Positions 41,531 through 50,643 of a DNA stretch of 64,000 nt are shown piece by piece; position 1 is the stretch's first letter; each line of letters opens with the position of its first letter. The stretch covers positions 1,364,001 to 1,428,000 of the forward strand of contig JACJYD010000001.1 in the NCBI GenBank assembly GCA_020636275.1. The letters are read 5' to 3'. The DNA comes from Lewinellaceae bacterium (GTDB lineage: Bacteria; Bacteroidota; Bacteroidia; Chitinophagales; Saprospiraceae). The notes beneath the pieces are model-generated. The model saw only the letters and a list, made by a program, of their open reading frames with translations. It was not told the DNA's origin and did no database searches. Both the position numbers and the translations under genes were made by a program.

Positions 41531-42730
41531 ATGGCATTTTTGAGAAAGGTATTTGATTGGCATACATTGATCATAACGGTGCTCACCTTTGTGTTCATCT
41601 GGATATTTCAGGTCTTCTTTTTCAGCCGGCACTTTCTGGACCCATTCAACAACGGTCTCCGGGATTACGAAGTGACGGATATTGTCTATTCCCAATTCCG
41701 GGACCCGCATCTGGCGCCCCTGGTCGGGGATATCATTTTAGTGAACACGGGTGCATTTCCGGACCGGGTCTTCCTTGCAAATTTACTGGACCAACTGAAA
41801 AAACTGGAACCTCGTGTGATCGGTTTGGATGTGGAGTTAGACGGCCGCAAAGATCCAGCGGTGGATTCTACCCTGAAAGCTGCCATCGACCGGATCCCGA
41901 ACATTGTACTGGCCAGCCGCCTGATCGCGTCCGATTCGTCCAGCCATATCTTTGCATCGCCGGCCTATTGTGATCCCTACTTCAGCAAGGGCAAGACTCG
42001 CGCCTTCACCAATTTCGTGTCGGAAGATACGAGTATTATCCGTTTTTTTTCACCCCGGGAGATGACGGCAGAGGGAGAATTTCTGGCCTTCCCTGTGGAA
42101 GTGGTGCGCCAATATGCTCCTGATAAAGTGGAAGCGCTGTTTCGCCGGCAAAATCCGGTGGAGCGTATTTGGTATACCGGCAATCAGAGTTTCGTCAAAA
42201 TTGAAGCTGATCAGGTATTGGAAGATTCCTTTTTTCAGGACATTCTGAAGCAGGAGAACCTGAAAAATCGGATCATTCTGGTGGGATACGTGGGCGAACA
42301 CCGACGGGGAGAACCGGAGTCCGACCGGTTTTTTACCCCACTCAATCCCCGCTATTCCGGCAAGAGCTATCCGGATATGTACGGCCTGGAGATCCATGCC
42401 AACATCGCGACCATGATCTTGCAGAGTAAGTATATCTTTCAGCTTCCAAAATGGATGGAAGAATTAGCCGGTTGGCTGTTTTGTTATTTTAATGTGCTGA
42501 TATTTCACTGGATCTACATCCACGTGCATTCGACTTTCCACGGTATTACCCGCTTGATCCAATTGGTAGAACTGATGGCCTTGTTTTTTTTGATCGCTCT
42601 CTTTTTCTATTACTTCCGGATCCAAATCAATCTCGCTGACGGTATTTTAGCCATGCTGCTTTCGTATGACGTCATTATGATCTACGAAAGCCTGATCAAG
42701 AAAAAAATCAAATTCCTTCAGAAATTATGA
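41531..42730 (+). CDS. CHASE2-domain membrane sensor without cytoplasmic output domain
   Basis: A 399-residue protein. An N-terminal helix (about 13-32) leads into an extracytoplasmic CHASE2 domain (about 35-305; RDYEVTDIVYSQFRD, VGDIILVNTGAFPDRVFLANLLDQL, RVIGLDVELDGRKDP, ILVGYVGEHRRGEPESDRFFTPLNP, YPDMYGLEIHANIATMIL). Three hydrophobic segments follow, and the protein ends in a short basic tail (SLIKKKIKFLQKL). CHASE2 proteins usually carry a kinase, cyclase or CHAT-like output; none is present, so output may be through partners. Translation is coupled to the next gene by a 4-base ATGA overlap. The ATG at 41531 is favoured over the TTG at 41525. Confidence 0.85.
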   Translation: MAFLRKVFDWHTLIITVLTFVFIWIFQVFFFSRHFLDPFNNGLRDYEVTDIVYSQFRDPHLAPLVGDIILVNTGAFPDRVFLANLLDQLKKLEPRVIGLDVELDGRKDPAVDSTLKAAIDRIPNIVLASRLIASDSSSHIFASPAYCDPYFSKGKTRAFTNFVSEDTSIIRFFSPREMTAEGEFLAFPVEVVRQYAPDKVEALFRRQNPVERIWYTGNQSFVKIEADQVLEDSFFQDILKQENLKNRIILVGYVGEHRRGEPESDRFFTPLNPRYSGKSYPDMYGLEIHANIATMILQSKYIFQLPKWMEELAGWLFCYFNVLIFHWIYIHVHSTFHGITRLIQLVELMALFFLIALFFYYFRIQINLADGILAMLLSYDVIMIYESLIKKKIKFLQKL

Positions 42731-43710
42731 ACGGTCGAATCCTTTTCCCCCTGGCCTTTTTTTACTTGTTGGTTGCCGCGCTCCCGGCGCAGAGCGATCA
42801 GTTTGTCGTACGCAGCATTACCGGTGTCGTAAATTGTGTAGAACATCCCGGCGCCGATCAGCATCGGCTGGTTCACGGCCAAACGCTAGGCCTTGACGCC
42901 GTAGTGTCCCTTTCCTCCGGCGCATCCGTCCATCTCCTCTACAAAGATCAGAGTATTTCCCTGGAGGAGGCGGGCAACTACCCCTTGAAAACTCTGGCGG
43001 CAGACCGGTCGAAAGAGTCTTCCTCGTTTCTGAGGCGCTTTTTTAACTATGTGTATGAAGGTATCGTAAATACCAGCGGCCCGAAACAGATCGAAAAATA
43101 CCATGAACAGTACCTCACGCAATCGAGTGGAGGCATCAAGGGGTTTGCAGGCGCCGATTATGGAGTCACCATTACTCAACCCGTCATGGGAAATCTCATT
43201 CCCCAGTCCATGGCCTTCGAATGGTTCTCTGCGGGCGATTCGATCCTGTACGATTTTCAGATCATCGACTATCAGACAGATGGACTGATCTTCAAAGCAT
43301 TGCTGCGCGACACCTCCCTTGTGGTCAACCTGCAGCAATTGGCCGTCGAGCCCGGACGTAAATACTACTGGGTGGTCTGGCAGAAACGCCTGGGCGAAAC
43401 CACCCTGGGATTCCCTCTGGCCGATGACCCCTATCGTCGTTCTCCAAAAATGGAATTTGTCGTCTCCGGCATGCAGGTGCAGGATCTGGCTATGGATTTG
43501 AAGGCCACCGATGAGTATAAAAACGCCGATGAAACCGACCGTTCGCTCATGCTGGCCCAGGTGCTGGAAGAAGCCAATTATCCTGCTCAGGCCAATCAGG
43601 TGCTGCTTGGGGCCCTCGAAAAAGAACCCGGAGATCCGCTTATCCGCAAGGTCTATGCGGCATTTTTGATCCGGCAAGGCCTGTGGGAAGCAGCTCAGCG
43701 GCAGCTTTGA
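42727..43710 (+). CDS. Secreted FecR-like/TPR protein coupled to the CHASE2 sensor
   Basis: A 327-residue protein with signal peptide MNGRILFPLAFFYLLVAALPAQ. The N-terminal part (about 25-95) resembles a FecR-type beta domain (VVRSITGVVNCVEHPG, GLDAVVSLSSGASVHLLYKDQ). The middle (about 140-240) looks like an Ig/Fn3-type sandwich (SMAFEWFSAGDSILYDFQI, YYWVVWQKR), and the last 70 residues resemble a TPR pair (AQVLEEANYPAQANQVLLGALEKEPGDP). The start codon overlaps the CHASE2 stop. The same three-part plan occurs in the gene at 45495-46586, so the two appear to be divergent relatives. Function unknown; a periplasmic partner of the sensor is likely. Confidence 0.65.
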   Translation: MNGRILFPLAFFYLLVAALPAQSDQFVVRSITGVVNCVEHPGADQHRLVHGQTLGLDAVVSLSSGASVHLLYKDQSISLEEAGNYPLKTLAADRSKESSSFLRRFFNYVYEGIVNTSGPKQIEKYHEQYLTQSSGGIKGFAGADYGVTITQPVMGNLIPQSMAFEWFSAGDSILYDFQIIDYQTDGLIFKALLRDTSLVVNLQQLAVEPGRKYYWVVWQKRLGETTLGFPLADDPYRRSPKMEFVVSGMQVQDLAMDLKATDEYKNADETDRSLMLAQVLEEANYPAQANQVLLGALEKEPGDPLIRKVYAAFLIRQGLWEAAQRQL

Positions 43711-43798
43711 GTTTTCAGGATTTTATTGGAAAATTTGGCTATTATTCCTAATTTTCAATTTTTATTCTTTAAGTCTGTGTGCTAACCCCCCTAATATT

Positions 43799-45463
43799 AT
43801 GACTCTGAGCTTATTTTTCATCCCGATTGTCCTTTTCTTATCTGCGGGGAATCCCGCTCTTTCCCCGGATAAGCCGATGGAGAATCCCAAACTCGAACAT
43901 GCCCGGCAGATCTTCGACAGACTCGTGGAGGCCCGGGGAAACCTGAGCATGAAGCCACCGGTCCTGGAGTGGACGGTGGAGGCCTCCAACGGGGCCTATT
44001 ACCTCAACGGAACCAATCGCATTACCATGGAAGAGCGGGCATACGACGTGTGCGCCGGTTTCGGAGATAAAATAGATGATGCACTGGCATTCATCCTGTC
44101 GCACGAACTGATCCACTACTACAAGCAGCACGGATGGGAGGCCAATTTCGGCGAAAAATTTGCAGACCTGGAGGTCGGCAAGGAAGTGATGGAAAACCTG
44201 CGCGACATTAAACAACAGGAAACGGAGGCCGACTTGCAGGGCGGTTTTTTGGCCTATACCGCCGGATTCAATACAGTCGGTATCGCCCCCGACTTTCTCC
44301 AGCGGCTTTACGATAGCTATCCGAAATGGCCCAAGGAGGCCAGCTCGAAGTATCCTTCCCTGGAAGAGCGCATTCTGGTTGCCAAAAACACGGAAAAAGA
44401 ACTGTCCCGGTTGATCCAGATGTTTGAAACGGCCAATATGCTCGTTGCCGTGGGGCATTTGGACGATGCACTCGAATATTATAACTTCATCCTCGCCAAT
44501 TATAAGAGCCGGGAGTTGGTCAATAATGTGGGCGTTGTGGCCTGCATGCGGGCGATGAAGGAGTTTGAAGAAAAGTCGATCCGTTTTGGGTATCCCCTCG
44601 AATTGGATGGAGAGGCCCGGCTGCGCCTTGGAGGGAGTAAAGGGATCAACCAGGAGGACCCGAAGAAGGTCCTTCGGGATTCATTGCTCCACGTGGGAGT
44701 CGAGCAATTCAATGAAGCCATATTTCTGGACAAGGAATATCAACCGGCTCGCCTGAACCTGGCATGCGCCTATGCCCTTCTGGGGCTTTCCAATAAGGGG
44801 GTGGATGCCGATGAATCGGAAATGAATTACGATTTCGCATCCCTCTATGCCAAGTGGGTGGCCCGGAATGCCACCAAGAAGGAAGATGCCAAGTTGAACG
44901 CCGATGCCGTCACCCTGATGGGCGTCATTGCGGCTGAGACAGGGCAGGGAGATGCAGCTGGGCTGTTTACGTCGGTTCTGGATAAAAGCCCATTGGCCGA
45001 GGGCAATCTCCGGGTGTTAAAAGGAGAGGTCCCGGGCCCGTCCGAACGGAAGCCCCAAAGCATTATCCGGGAATCGATCGATGGCTTTAATATGGACCGG
45101 TACCGCGGGGTCGTTGACGACGGCTCCCTGGCGATGGTTCAGGGCACTGCGGTTAACCGCCAGTGGGGGTATTATACGACGGCGTCCGAGTTCACCCATT
45201 CCAAGGTGTTGGTCGATTTCGTGAACTCCAGCCAGTATGCCTTTTTTCACATGACCGAACCCGGTTATGAAGGCGCTACCGGCGAAGGAATAAAGGTGGG
45301 CGCTTCCCGGAAGGAGATCCTGGCAAAATACCTCACACCCGACCGCGAGCTGCAACTTCCCAATGGACACTTGCTGGTCTATGGGGCCGATGGCATAATC
45401 TTTTGGCTCGACGAAACCGGAAAACTCAAGAAGTGGGTCATCTACCGGATCAAGCCGGTCTAA
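43799..45463 (+). CDS. Secreted M48-like metalloprotease with TPR-like region (copy 1)
   Basis: A 554-residue protein with an N-terminal hydrophobic signal (MTLSLFFIPIVLFLSAG). The zinc motif HELIH (H102, E103, H106) is followed by ETEAD (E143-D145), the third-ligand arrangement of M48-type gluzincins. Residues about 185-400 are helical repeats of TPR type (MFETANMLVAVGHLDDALEYYNFI, DKEYQPARLNLACAYALLG). The last 80 residues (GEGIKVGASRKEILAKYLTPD, GIIFWLDETGKLKKWVIYRI) form a small beta domain that resembles SmpA/OmlA-type or sequence-threshold modules. It has a close relative at 49006-50643 with the same order of parts. The substrate is unknown. It lies 88 bases after the FecR-like/TPR gene. 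Confidence 0.78.
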   Translation: MTLSLFFIPIVLFLSAGNPALSPDKPMENPKLEHARQIFDRLVEARGNLSMKPPVLEWTVEASNGAYYLNGTNRITMEERAYDVCAGFGDKIDDALAFILSHELIHYYKQHGWEANFGEKFADLEVGKEVMENLRDIKQQETEADLQGGFLAYTAGFNTVGIAPDFLQRLYDSYPKWPKEASSKYPSLEERILVAKNTEKELSRLIQMFETANMLVAVGHLDDALEYYNFILANYKSRELVNNVGVVACMRAMKEFEEKSIRFGYPLELDGEARLRLGGSKGINQEDPKKVLRDSLLHVGVEQFNEAIFLDKEYQPARLNLACAYALLGLSNKGVDADESEMNYDFASLYAKWVARNATKKEDAKLNADAVTLMGVIAAETGQGDAAGLFTSVLDKSPLAEGNLRVLKGEVPGPSERKPQSIIRESIDGFNMDRYRGVVDDGSLAMVQGTAVNRQWGYYTTASEFTHSKVLVDFVNSSQYAFFHMTEPGYEGATGEGIKVGASRKEILAKYLTPDRELQLPNGHLLVYGADGIIFWLDETGKLKKWVIYRIKPV

Positions 45464-45494
45464 TTTTACAACTGATCATTTTAAATATCCCCCA

Positions 45495-46586
45495 ATGAAA
45501 AAAGCTGTATTTCTATTATTCGCACTTGTATTGGCCGCGGCATCCCCTGGTTGGAGCCAAAGCGGCAAAGCTCTGGTTGTCATGGAATGCCAGGGAAAGA
45601 TCAAGTATTACCCCCCTGAAGGCAAACCCATGAAAATGGTGAGCGGACTGGTGGTCGACCCGGAAGGAACCTTCAAGTTGGCCAAGGAATCCAGTCTTCA
45701 GATACTGAATGGTACGGACGTCGTTCCCATCGATCAGACAGGGAAGGTCAAGATCCAGGATGCATTGCCCGAATCAGCTCCGGGAATGCGCCTTGGCTTT
45801 GGTACGGATTTCCTGACCATGGTTCAAAAAACCATGCGTTCTTCCTCGGGACCTCCCAGTGCATTGACAGGTCGGAAGGGAGCCGGAGGAGAAGAGCCAC
45901 CGCCAGCAACTACTTCCACGAAGAAGGGAGCCGGAGGAGAAGAACCGCCGCCACCACCGACTTCCACGAAAAAAGGAGCAGGAGGAGAAGAACCGCCGCC
46001 ACCACCGACTTCCACGAAGAAAGGAGCCGGTGGAGAAGAACCACCGCCACCGACCACTTCTACCAAGAAAGGCATGGGCTATGGTTTGACGATGGTAAAC
46101 TGGAACTTTCCGCTCAAAGGTAAGATCTACGCATCCGGACCGATCTTTTTCTCCTGGGAAGGATACGTGGATGGAGATGGTCCCTGGGTGTTTTCCATCA
46201 GAAATTCCAGCGACAACTCCGAAGTTTACAGGACCGAAACCAAGGATCCGTACATTTCCCTGACCCCGATACAGGCCAAGCTCTCTACCGGCAACAGCTA
46301 TAGCTGGCGGGTTGCCCGGGCCAGCATTCCTTCTTCCACCCTGAAATCTTTTGAATTTTCCCTGGAACAAGAGAATACGGAAAAAGGAGTTCTGGAAGCG
46401 CTTCAGGATGAAGCCGCCTATAAAAACGGCGGTGCCGTGCAGAAACTGCTTTGGGAAGCATATGCTTATGAACAAGCCGGCTTTCTTTACAAAGCGGACA
46501 CCTTGTACAAAAAAGCCTTGTCGATGGAGCCCGACAATTGGTTGGCGGTACAGTTGTATCGCGCCTTTTGGGGCAGGAGGTTTTAA
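45495..46586 (+). CDS. Secreted FecR-like/TPR protein with Pro/Gly-rich tandem repeats
   Basis: A 363-residue protein with signal peptide MKKAVFLLFALVLAAASPGWSQ. Residues about 25-90 resemble a FecR-like beta domain (ALVVMECQGKIKYYPPEGKPM, LVVDPEGTFKLAKESSLQI). Residues 128-191 are four tandem copies of a 16-residue unit (KGAGGEEPPPPPTSTK), probably an extended linker. An Ig/Fn3-like domain (WNFPLKGKIYASGPIFFSWEG, SYSWRVARA) and a C-terminal TPR (AYEQAGFLYKADTLYKKALSMEPDN) follow. The order matches the protein at 42727-43710 with the linker added. It is 31 bases downstream of the metalloprotease gene and ends at a bidirectional terminator. Confidence 0.7.
   Translation: MKKAVFLLFALVLAAASPGWSQSGKALVVMECQGKIKYYPPEGKPMKMVSGLVVDPEGTFKLAKESSLQILNGTDVVPIDQTGKVKIQDALPESAPGMRLGFGTDFLTMVQKTMRSSSGPPSALTGRKGAGGEEPPPATTSTKKGAGGEEPPPPPTSTKKGAGGEEPPPPPTSTKKGAGGEEPPPPTTSTKKGMGYGLTMVNWNFPLKGKIYASGPIFFSWEGYVDGDGPWVFSIRNSSDNSEVYRTETKDPYISLTPIQAKLSTGNSYSWRVARASIPSSTLKSFEFSLEQENTEKGVLEALQDEAAYKNGGAVQKLLWEAYAYEQAGFLYKADTLYKKALSMEPDNWLAVQLYRAFWGRRF
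45876..46067 (+). repeat. Four tandem 48-bp repeats within the FecR-like/TPR gene
   Basis: Four in-frame copies of a 48-bp unit encode the 16-residue KGAGGEEPPPxxTSTK sequence. Copies differ at only a few positions, so the array is recent or kept uniform and copy number could vary between strains. Confidence 0.9.
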
Positions 46587-46622
46587 AAAAAAGCCCCGAT
46601 CGCTGGTCGGGGCTTTTTTTTT
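46585..46622. terminator. Bidirectional intrinsic terminator
   Basis: A 15-bp stem (AAAAAAAAGCCCCGA at 46585-46599 with complement at 46607-46621), a 7-base loop, and A/T runs on both sides. It serves both the gene ending at 46586 and the caspase-like gene ending at 46621. Confidence 0.9.
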
Positions 46623-48807
46623 ACTTCGGAAAGTAGGAATCCATTAATTGGATAAAGGCTTCCGTCTCCCGGAGGGAGGCGAATTCTTCGGCTTTCAGAA
46701 TCTGGTCTTTATTGGAATAACCTTTCTCCAGGGCTATTTTCAACCAGATCAGTGCGTTTTCGGGATCGTTTTGAGATGCATAAAGAGCGGCCACACTGAA
46801 AGCCGGATTGGGATAATCGGGATTGACCTCCAGATTTTTTTTCTCCGCAGCAATAGCCCGCGGGATATCGCCCGTATTTTCCAGGGCTAATCCCAAGGAA
46901 AAATGGGCGTAGGGATGATCGGGTTGCAACTGAATAACCTGTTCATACAATTCGATGGCACGAGGATAATGCCCCGTCTTCATGTTGATATTGCCTAGCG
47001 TGTAGAAAGCATTTGGGTCGTCGTCGGCAATTTCCACGGCTTTGGAGGCATAACGCTCCGCTTTCAGGTAGTCTTTTTGAACAATGTACAAACCCGCCAG
47101 GTTGGTATAAGCCCAGCTGAGGGTAGAGTCCAGCTCGATACTTTTCAGAAAGGCCTTTTCTGCATCGGAAGGTTTTTCCGTTTTCTGGTAAATGGCGCCC
47201 AGAAGGTTGTAGGCTGCGGCAAAACTGGGCTTCAGCGCAATAGCATTATCTATCCAATTTTTCGCCTGACCGAGGTCTCCGTCAAACATAGACAGGGTAG
47301 CGAGATTGAATAGCGGCATGGCCCAGGCAGGAGCCAGTTCGTGCGCCTTTTTATAGGCTTCCATCTCTTGTTCTGAATTTTCCAGTGCGCCCTCGATGAG
47401 CCCTTTTTCATTGTAAAGGTGGGCTCCTTGTGGTTCCAGTGCCATTGCGGCTTCGACCTTTTGGAGCGCCTCCCGGAGCAAGTCTTCGGAACGGGTTTTT
47501 TCTCCATCCATCCGGAGGAGCATTCCTTCAAAATAGTATTGTTTGGAACGAAGAGAGGGCGTCATATAGAAATCGTTCCCCATCAACTCGATCGATTTTT
47601 CAAGATAGACTGGGATGTGGTCGTATGCCTGTTTGCCTTCCTTCCATCTGCGGGCCATCTCCCGTGGATCGGTGTCGAGGTAGGAATTGACGGCTACCTG
47701 GGCATCATCCTGCAGCGCGACGGCCAGGTTGCGGCGGGTACTCGCCTCCATGGGGGCGAAATCCGGTCGTTTAGCCAGTTGCTGGTAATAGTCGTAGGCA
47801 GAACCTCCCTCCGGTTCCAGCAATCTTCTTTCGGAGAGTGCGAGCTGGAAGGCCCGGTACAGTTCCTGTCCCAAGGAATCTGATTTTCCGAGGTACTCCT
47901 CTTCCAGTCCTCTTGTGGCCACGGTTGAAAATGTGGGAGCCATGCCGGCTTTCTCTTCCTTCAGATGAGCCAGCATTTGGGGGTCGACCAGGGCGATAGA
48001 AGCATTCCGGTCGAACAGGACGAGAGGGTATTGACTGTTTGGCGCCGTTTCGGCCGGCACCTTGTCTTCGAGATACCGGCGGATCTCGAAGAGATTTACG
48101 TCGAAGTCGCCATTGCTGTCGGCCAGCCCCATGAGGCCGTCGATCAGGTGGAAGGAGAACGCGCCGCGGCCGCCGCCCCATTGTTTCCCTTCCTGGGAGA
48201 GTTCTTCCGGTCCGCATGCCAGGAGTTTCACCTCGGTAGCGTATTGTTTTTTGAGATTTTCAGCTGTGATCTGGGTACCTCCTCCGGCTGTGCCGGCCAG
48301 GTTGCCGGCGTGGCAGGCATCGGCCACCATGAAAACCTGAGCTTTATTTTGAACGGATAGGGTGGTGATGATCCGTTGCAGGAAGGACAGGTCGATAGCC
48401 CCGGTAATATAAACCCTGGGCGGTGAATCCCACGGCAACAGGAACCCGAACATGTTGTTGATCTCCACATCCCCGTGGCCGGAGAAATAGATGTAGACCC
48501 GGTCGCCTTCTCCTACCTTACTCGCTAGAAAGTACAGAGCCGTAGAGATGTTGGCATTCGTAGCCTGCTCGTTGAGGAACAGGGAGATCTGTTCGGGAGG
48601 AACCTTGCCGCCTGCAGGGGAGGTCAGGAAATCGTAGAAGGCCTGCGCATCGCGATCTGCAAATTGCAGGTCGGTGATCTCATCGCTTTTGTAATCCGAA
48701 ATCCCTGCAATGACCGCCCAGGTCTTTTGACTGCCGCCCAGGCTGGGAAGTTGGGCCTGAAGAGATAGCGTGAGCAATAGGAAAACGGGCAAAATTTGAG
48801 CTCGCAT
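46621..48807 (-). CDS. Secreted caspase-like (peptidase C14) protein with TPR array
   Basis: A 728-residue protein. The start at 48807 gives the signal peptide MRAQILPVFLLLTLSLQAQ, so the protease is exported; the frame extends to 49329 only as an antisense run. The caspase-fold domain (about 27-275) has the catalytic dyad in YIYFSGHGDVE (H111) and VFMVADACHAGN (C165), with AVIAGISDY and DRDAQAFYDFL at the first strand and helix. From about 400 to the C-terminus come helical repeats including at least seven clear TPRs (AAYNLLGAIYQKTEKPSDAEKAFLKSIELD; NAFYTLGNINMKTGHYPRAIELYEQVIQLQPDH). It sits between two metalloprotease/TPR paralogues. Activation and substrate are unknown. Confidence 0.85.
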   Translation of the reverse strand: MRAQILPVFLLLTLSLQAQLPSLGGSQKTWAVIAGISDYKSDEITDLQFADRDAQAFYDFLTSPAGGKVPPEQISLFLNEQATNANISTALYFLASKVGEGDRVYIYFSGHGDVEINNMFGFLLPWDSPPRVYITGAIDLSFLQRIITTLSVQNKAQVFMVADACHAGNLAGTAGGGTQITAENLKKQYATEVKLLACGPEELSQEGKQWGGGRGAFSFHLIDGLMGLADSNGDFDVNLFEIRRYLEDKVPAETAPNSQYPLVLFDRNASIALVDPQMLAHLKEEKAGMAPTFSTVATRGLEEEYLGKSDSLGQELYRAFQLALSERRLLEPEGGSAYDYYQQLAKRPDFAPMEASTRRNLAVALQDDAQVAVNSYLDTDPREMARRWKEGKQAYDHIPVYLEKSIELMGNDFYMTPSLRSKQYYFEGMLLRMDGEKTRSEDLLREALQKVEAAMALEPQGAHLYNEKGLIEGALENSEQEMEAYKKAHELAPAWAMPLFNLATLSMFDGDLGQAKNWIDNAIALKPSFAAAYNLLGAIYQKTEKPSDAEKAFLKSIELDSTLSWAYTNLAGLYIVQKDYLKAERYASKAVEIADDDPNAFYTLGNINMKTGHYPRAIELYEQVIQLQPDHPYAHFSLGLALENTGDIPRAIAAEKKNLEVNPDYPNPAFSVAALYASQNDPENALIWLKIALEKGYSNKDQILKAEEFASLRETEAFIQLMDSYFPK

Positions 48808-49005
48808 GGGGGTTATTTTTTTCTCAACCCGATGCAGGTTCCGAATGCATCGGGCATAATGAATGGAAAAATACGAAATTAACTCCATTTGGAAAGGGGA
48901 TGCATTCGGGAAGGGCATTCCACAAGATTTTGAAGTTCCCGCGTGGAATGGATCGACAATTTCCATCCTTTTATCGATATTCGTTTCAAACAACCCCCTA
49001 CCCCC

Positions 49006-50643
49006 ATGAAAAGACGACCTTTTTTTCTCCTTATTTTCCTTTCCTCCTTCCTTGGAATTGCAGTGCTTCCTACTCCCGCAATGGCCGGATACAAAGAAGA
49101 AACCGCCCGTCAGGTTTTTGAGAAGTTGATCCAGACCCGGGGCGACTTTGGCCTCCCCAAACCTCAATTCCAGTTTGTCAACCACGAAAAAGAAGTGGCC
49201 CGGTTTCAGGGGCAGACGATCTTTCTGGGCGTAAAGGCCTATGACGTATGTACTACGTTCGGAGCGGATTCGCTCAACGCTCTGGCCATCTTGCTGGCGC
49301 ATGAATTGGTCCATTACTATGCCGGACATACCTGGGAAGAGGAATTCTCGAGAGAATTCGCCGGGACCGAATTGCCGAATGAAGTAAAGGATAGCTGGTT
49401 GGAAGATGAAGTGCAGGCCGACCTTTGGGGCGGGTTATTGTCCTATTCGGCCGGGTACGATGTACGCGCGGTTGCGCCCAAGTTTTTCCCCACGCTTTAC
49501 AAAGCCTTTGGGCGGGATGAAGATCTGGCCGGCTATCAAAAACTGGCCGACCGGGTTACCCTCGCCGAGCAAACGGGTAAAAAGGTCCAGACCCTGCTGA
49601 CCTATTTTGAAACGGCCAATTACCTGGTTGCGCTCGGCATGTTCGAAGATGCCCAGGGATATTACGAACTCATTCTGAAAGAAGGTTATCGCAGCCGGGA
49701 GTTGTACAACAACCTGGGTGTTTATAAGGTCATGGCGGCCCTGCAGCTATTCAGGAAATCCGAACTGCCCTATGGGATACCGGTCGAACTCGACGCTGAA
49801 TCCAGGATCGGGCATAGCACAAAAGGAGGCAGTGGCGCCACCCCGATGGAAGAACGGAACCAGTTGCTGAAAGAGGCCAATCAGTATTTCGAAACGGCTC
49901 GCAACCTGGATCCGGGCTACACTCCCGCCCTCGTCAATCAGGCATGTGTGCAGGCCTTACTCGGGGTTTCCGTAGCCCGGGATGATCAGGACGAGGCGCA
50001 AATGCAGTACCTGCAGGCCCAGTTATTGGCCAAAAAAGCTGAACGGGAGGCCCGGAAAAGCAAGACAGCCATGGCCAATATCCAGGTGTTGTACGGATTG
50101 CTGGCCGCCTTCCAGGGCGATCAGGAAGAAGCCCGAAGCAAGTGGGAAAAGGCAAATACCTCCCTCGCCAGGACCAACCTGGAGATCCTCGACAAAGGTG
50201 CTTTTGCTTCGACCGGCGAACGCCTCCCCAGGTCCAATGAGCGGGAAATGATCGAGGACCTTTCGCTGGATATTTTTCTGAGGACCTACGAATCGTCCCT
50301 GGAAGACCTTGAAAGTTTGCAAGCCGCGGGGCAATCCTTCAAGTGGGGCCGGTCGCGAAGTAAGTCGAAATTGGAACATTCATCGGTTTACCTGCATTTG
50401 GTCAGCCCCACGCGGTATGCAGTATTGCAGGTGACAGACACCGATTACCAGGGGCAGACCCTGTTGGGCATCCGGATGGGCGATGACCGGGAGAAGGTGC
50501 TGGAGACGTATAAGACTCCTGATTCGATCGTTCCGCTTGCCCACGGGGAGTTCCTCGTATACCCGGCTCGGGAAATCCTGTTCCGCCTCGATGAAGACAA
50601 CCGGGTGGTGGGCTGGTGCGTATTCCGAATGGTGAAGCCCTAG
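49006..50643 (+). CDS. Secreted M48-like metalloprotease with TPR-like region (copy 2)
   Basis: A 545-residue relative of the protein at 43799-45463. The start at 49006 gives the signal peptide MKRRPFFLLIFLSSFLGIAVLPTPAMA; the frame is open further up but unlike the relative. The zinc site is HELVH (H99, E100, H103) with EVQAD (E135-D139). Shared sequence includes YDVCTTFGADSLNALAILLAHELVHYY, ADLWGGLLSYSAGYDV and ETANYLVALGMFEDAQGYYELIL. The end (IRMGDDREKVLETYKTPD, ILFRLDEDNRVVGWCVFRMVKP) matches the small C-terminal domain of copy 1. It is divergent from the caspase-like gene, 198 bases apart, and its stop overlaps the end of the convergent transporter gene. Confidence 0.78.
   Translation: MKRRPFFLLIFLSSFLGIAVLPTPAMAGYKEETARQVFEKLIQTRGDFGLPKPQFQFVNHEKEVARFQGQTIFLGVKAYDVCTTFGADSLNALAILLAHELVHYYAGHTWEEEFSREFAGTELPNEVKDSWLEDEVQADLWGGLLSYSAGYDVRAVAPKFFPTLYKAFGRDEDLAGYQKLADRVTLAEQTGKKVQTLLTYFETANYLVALGMFEDAQGYYELILKEGYRSRELYNNLGVYKVMAALQLFRKSELPYGIPVELDAESRIGHSTKGGSGATPMEERNQLLKEANQYFETARNLDPGYTPALVNQACVQALLGVSVARDDQDEAQMQYLQAQLLAKKAEREARKSKTAMANIQVLYGLLAAFQGDQEEARSKWEKANTSLARTNLEILDKGAFASTGERLPRSNEREMIEDLSLDIFLRTYESSLEDLESLQAAGQSFKWGRSRSKSKLEHSSVYLHLVSPTRYAVLQVTDTDYQGQTLLGIRMGDDREKVLETYKTPDSIVPLAHGEFLVYPAREILFRLDEDNRVVGWCVFRMVKP

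Noticed and set aside
48808..49329. N-terminal extension of the caspase-like protein
   Set aside because: It overlaps the divergent metalloprotease gene, is low in recognisable features, and the signal peptide starts at 48807.
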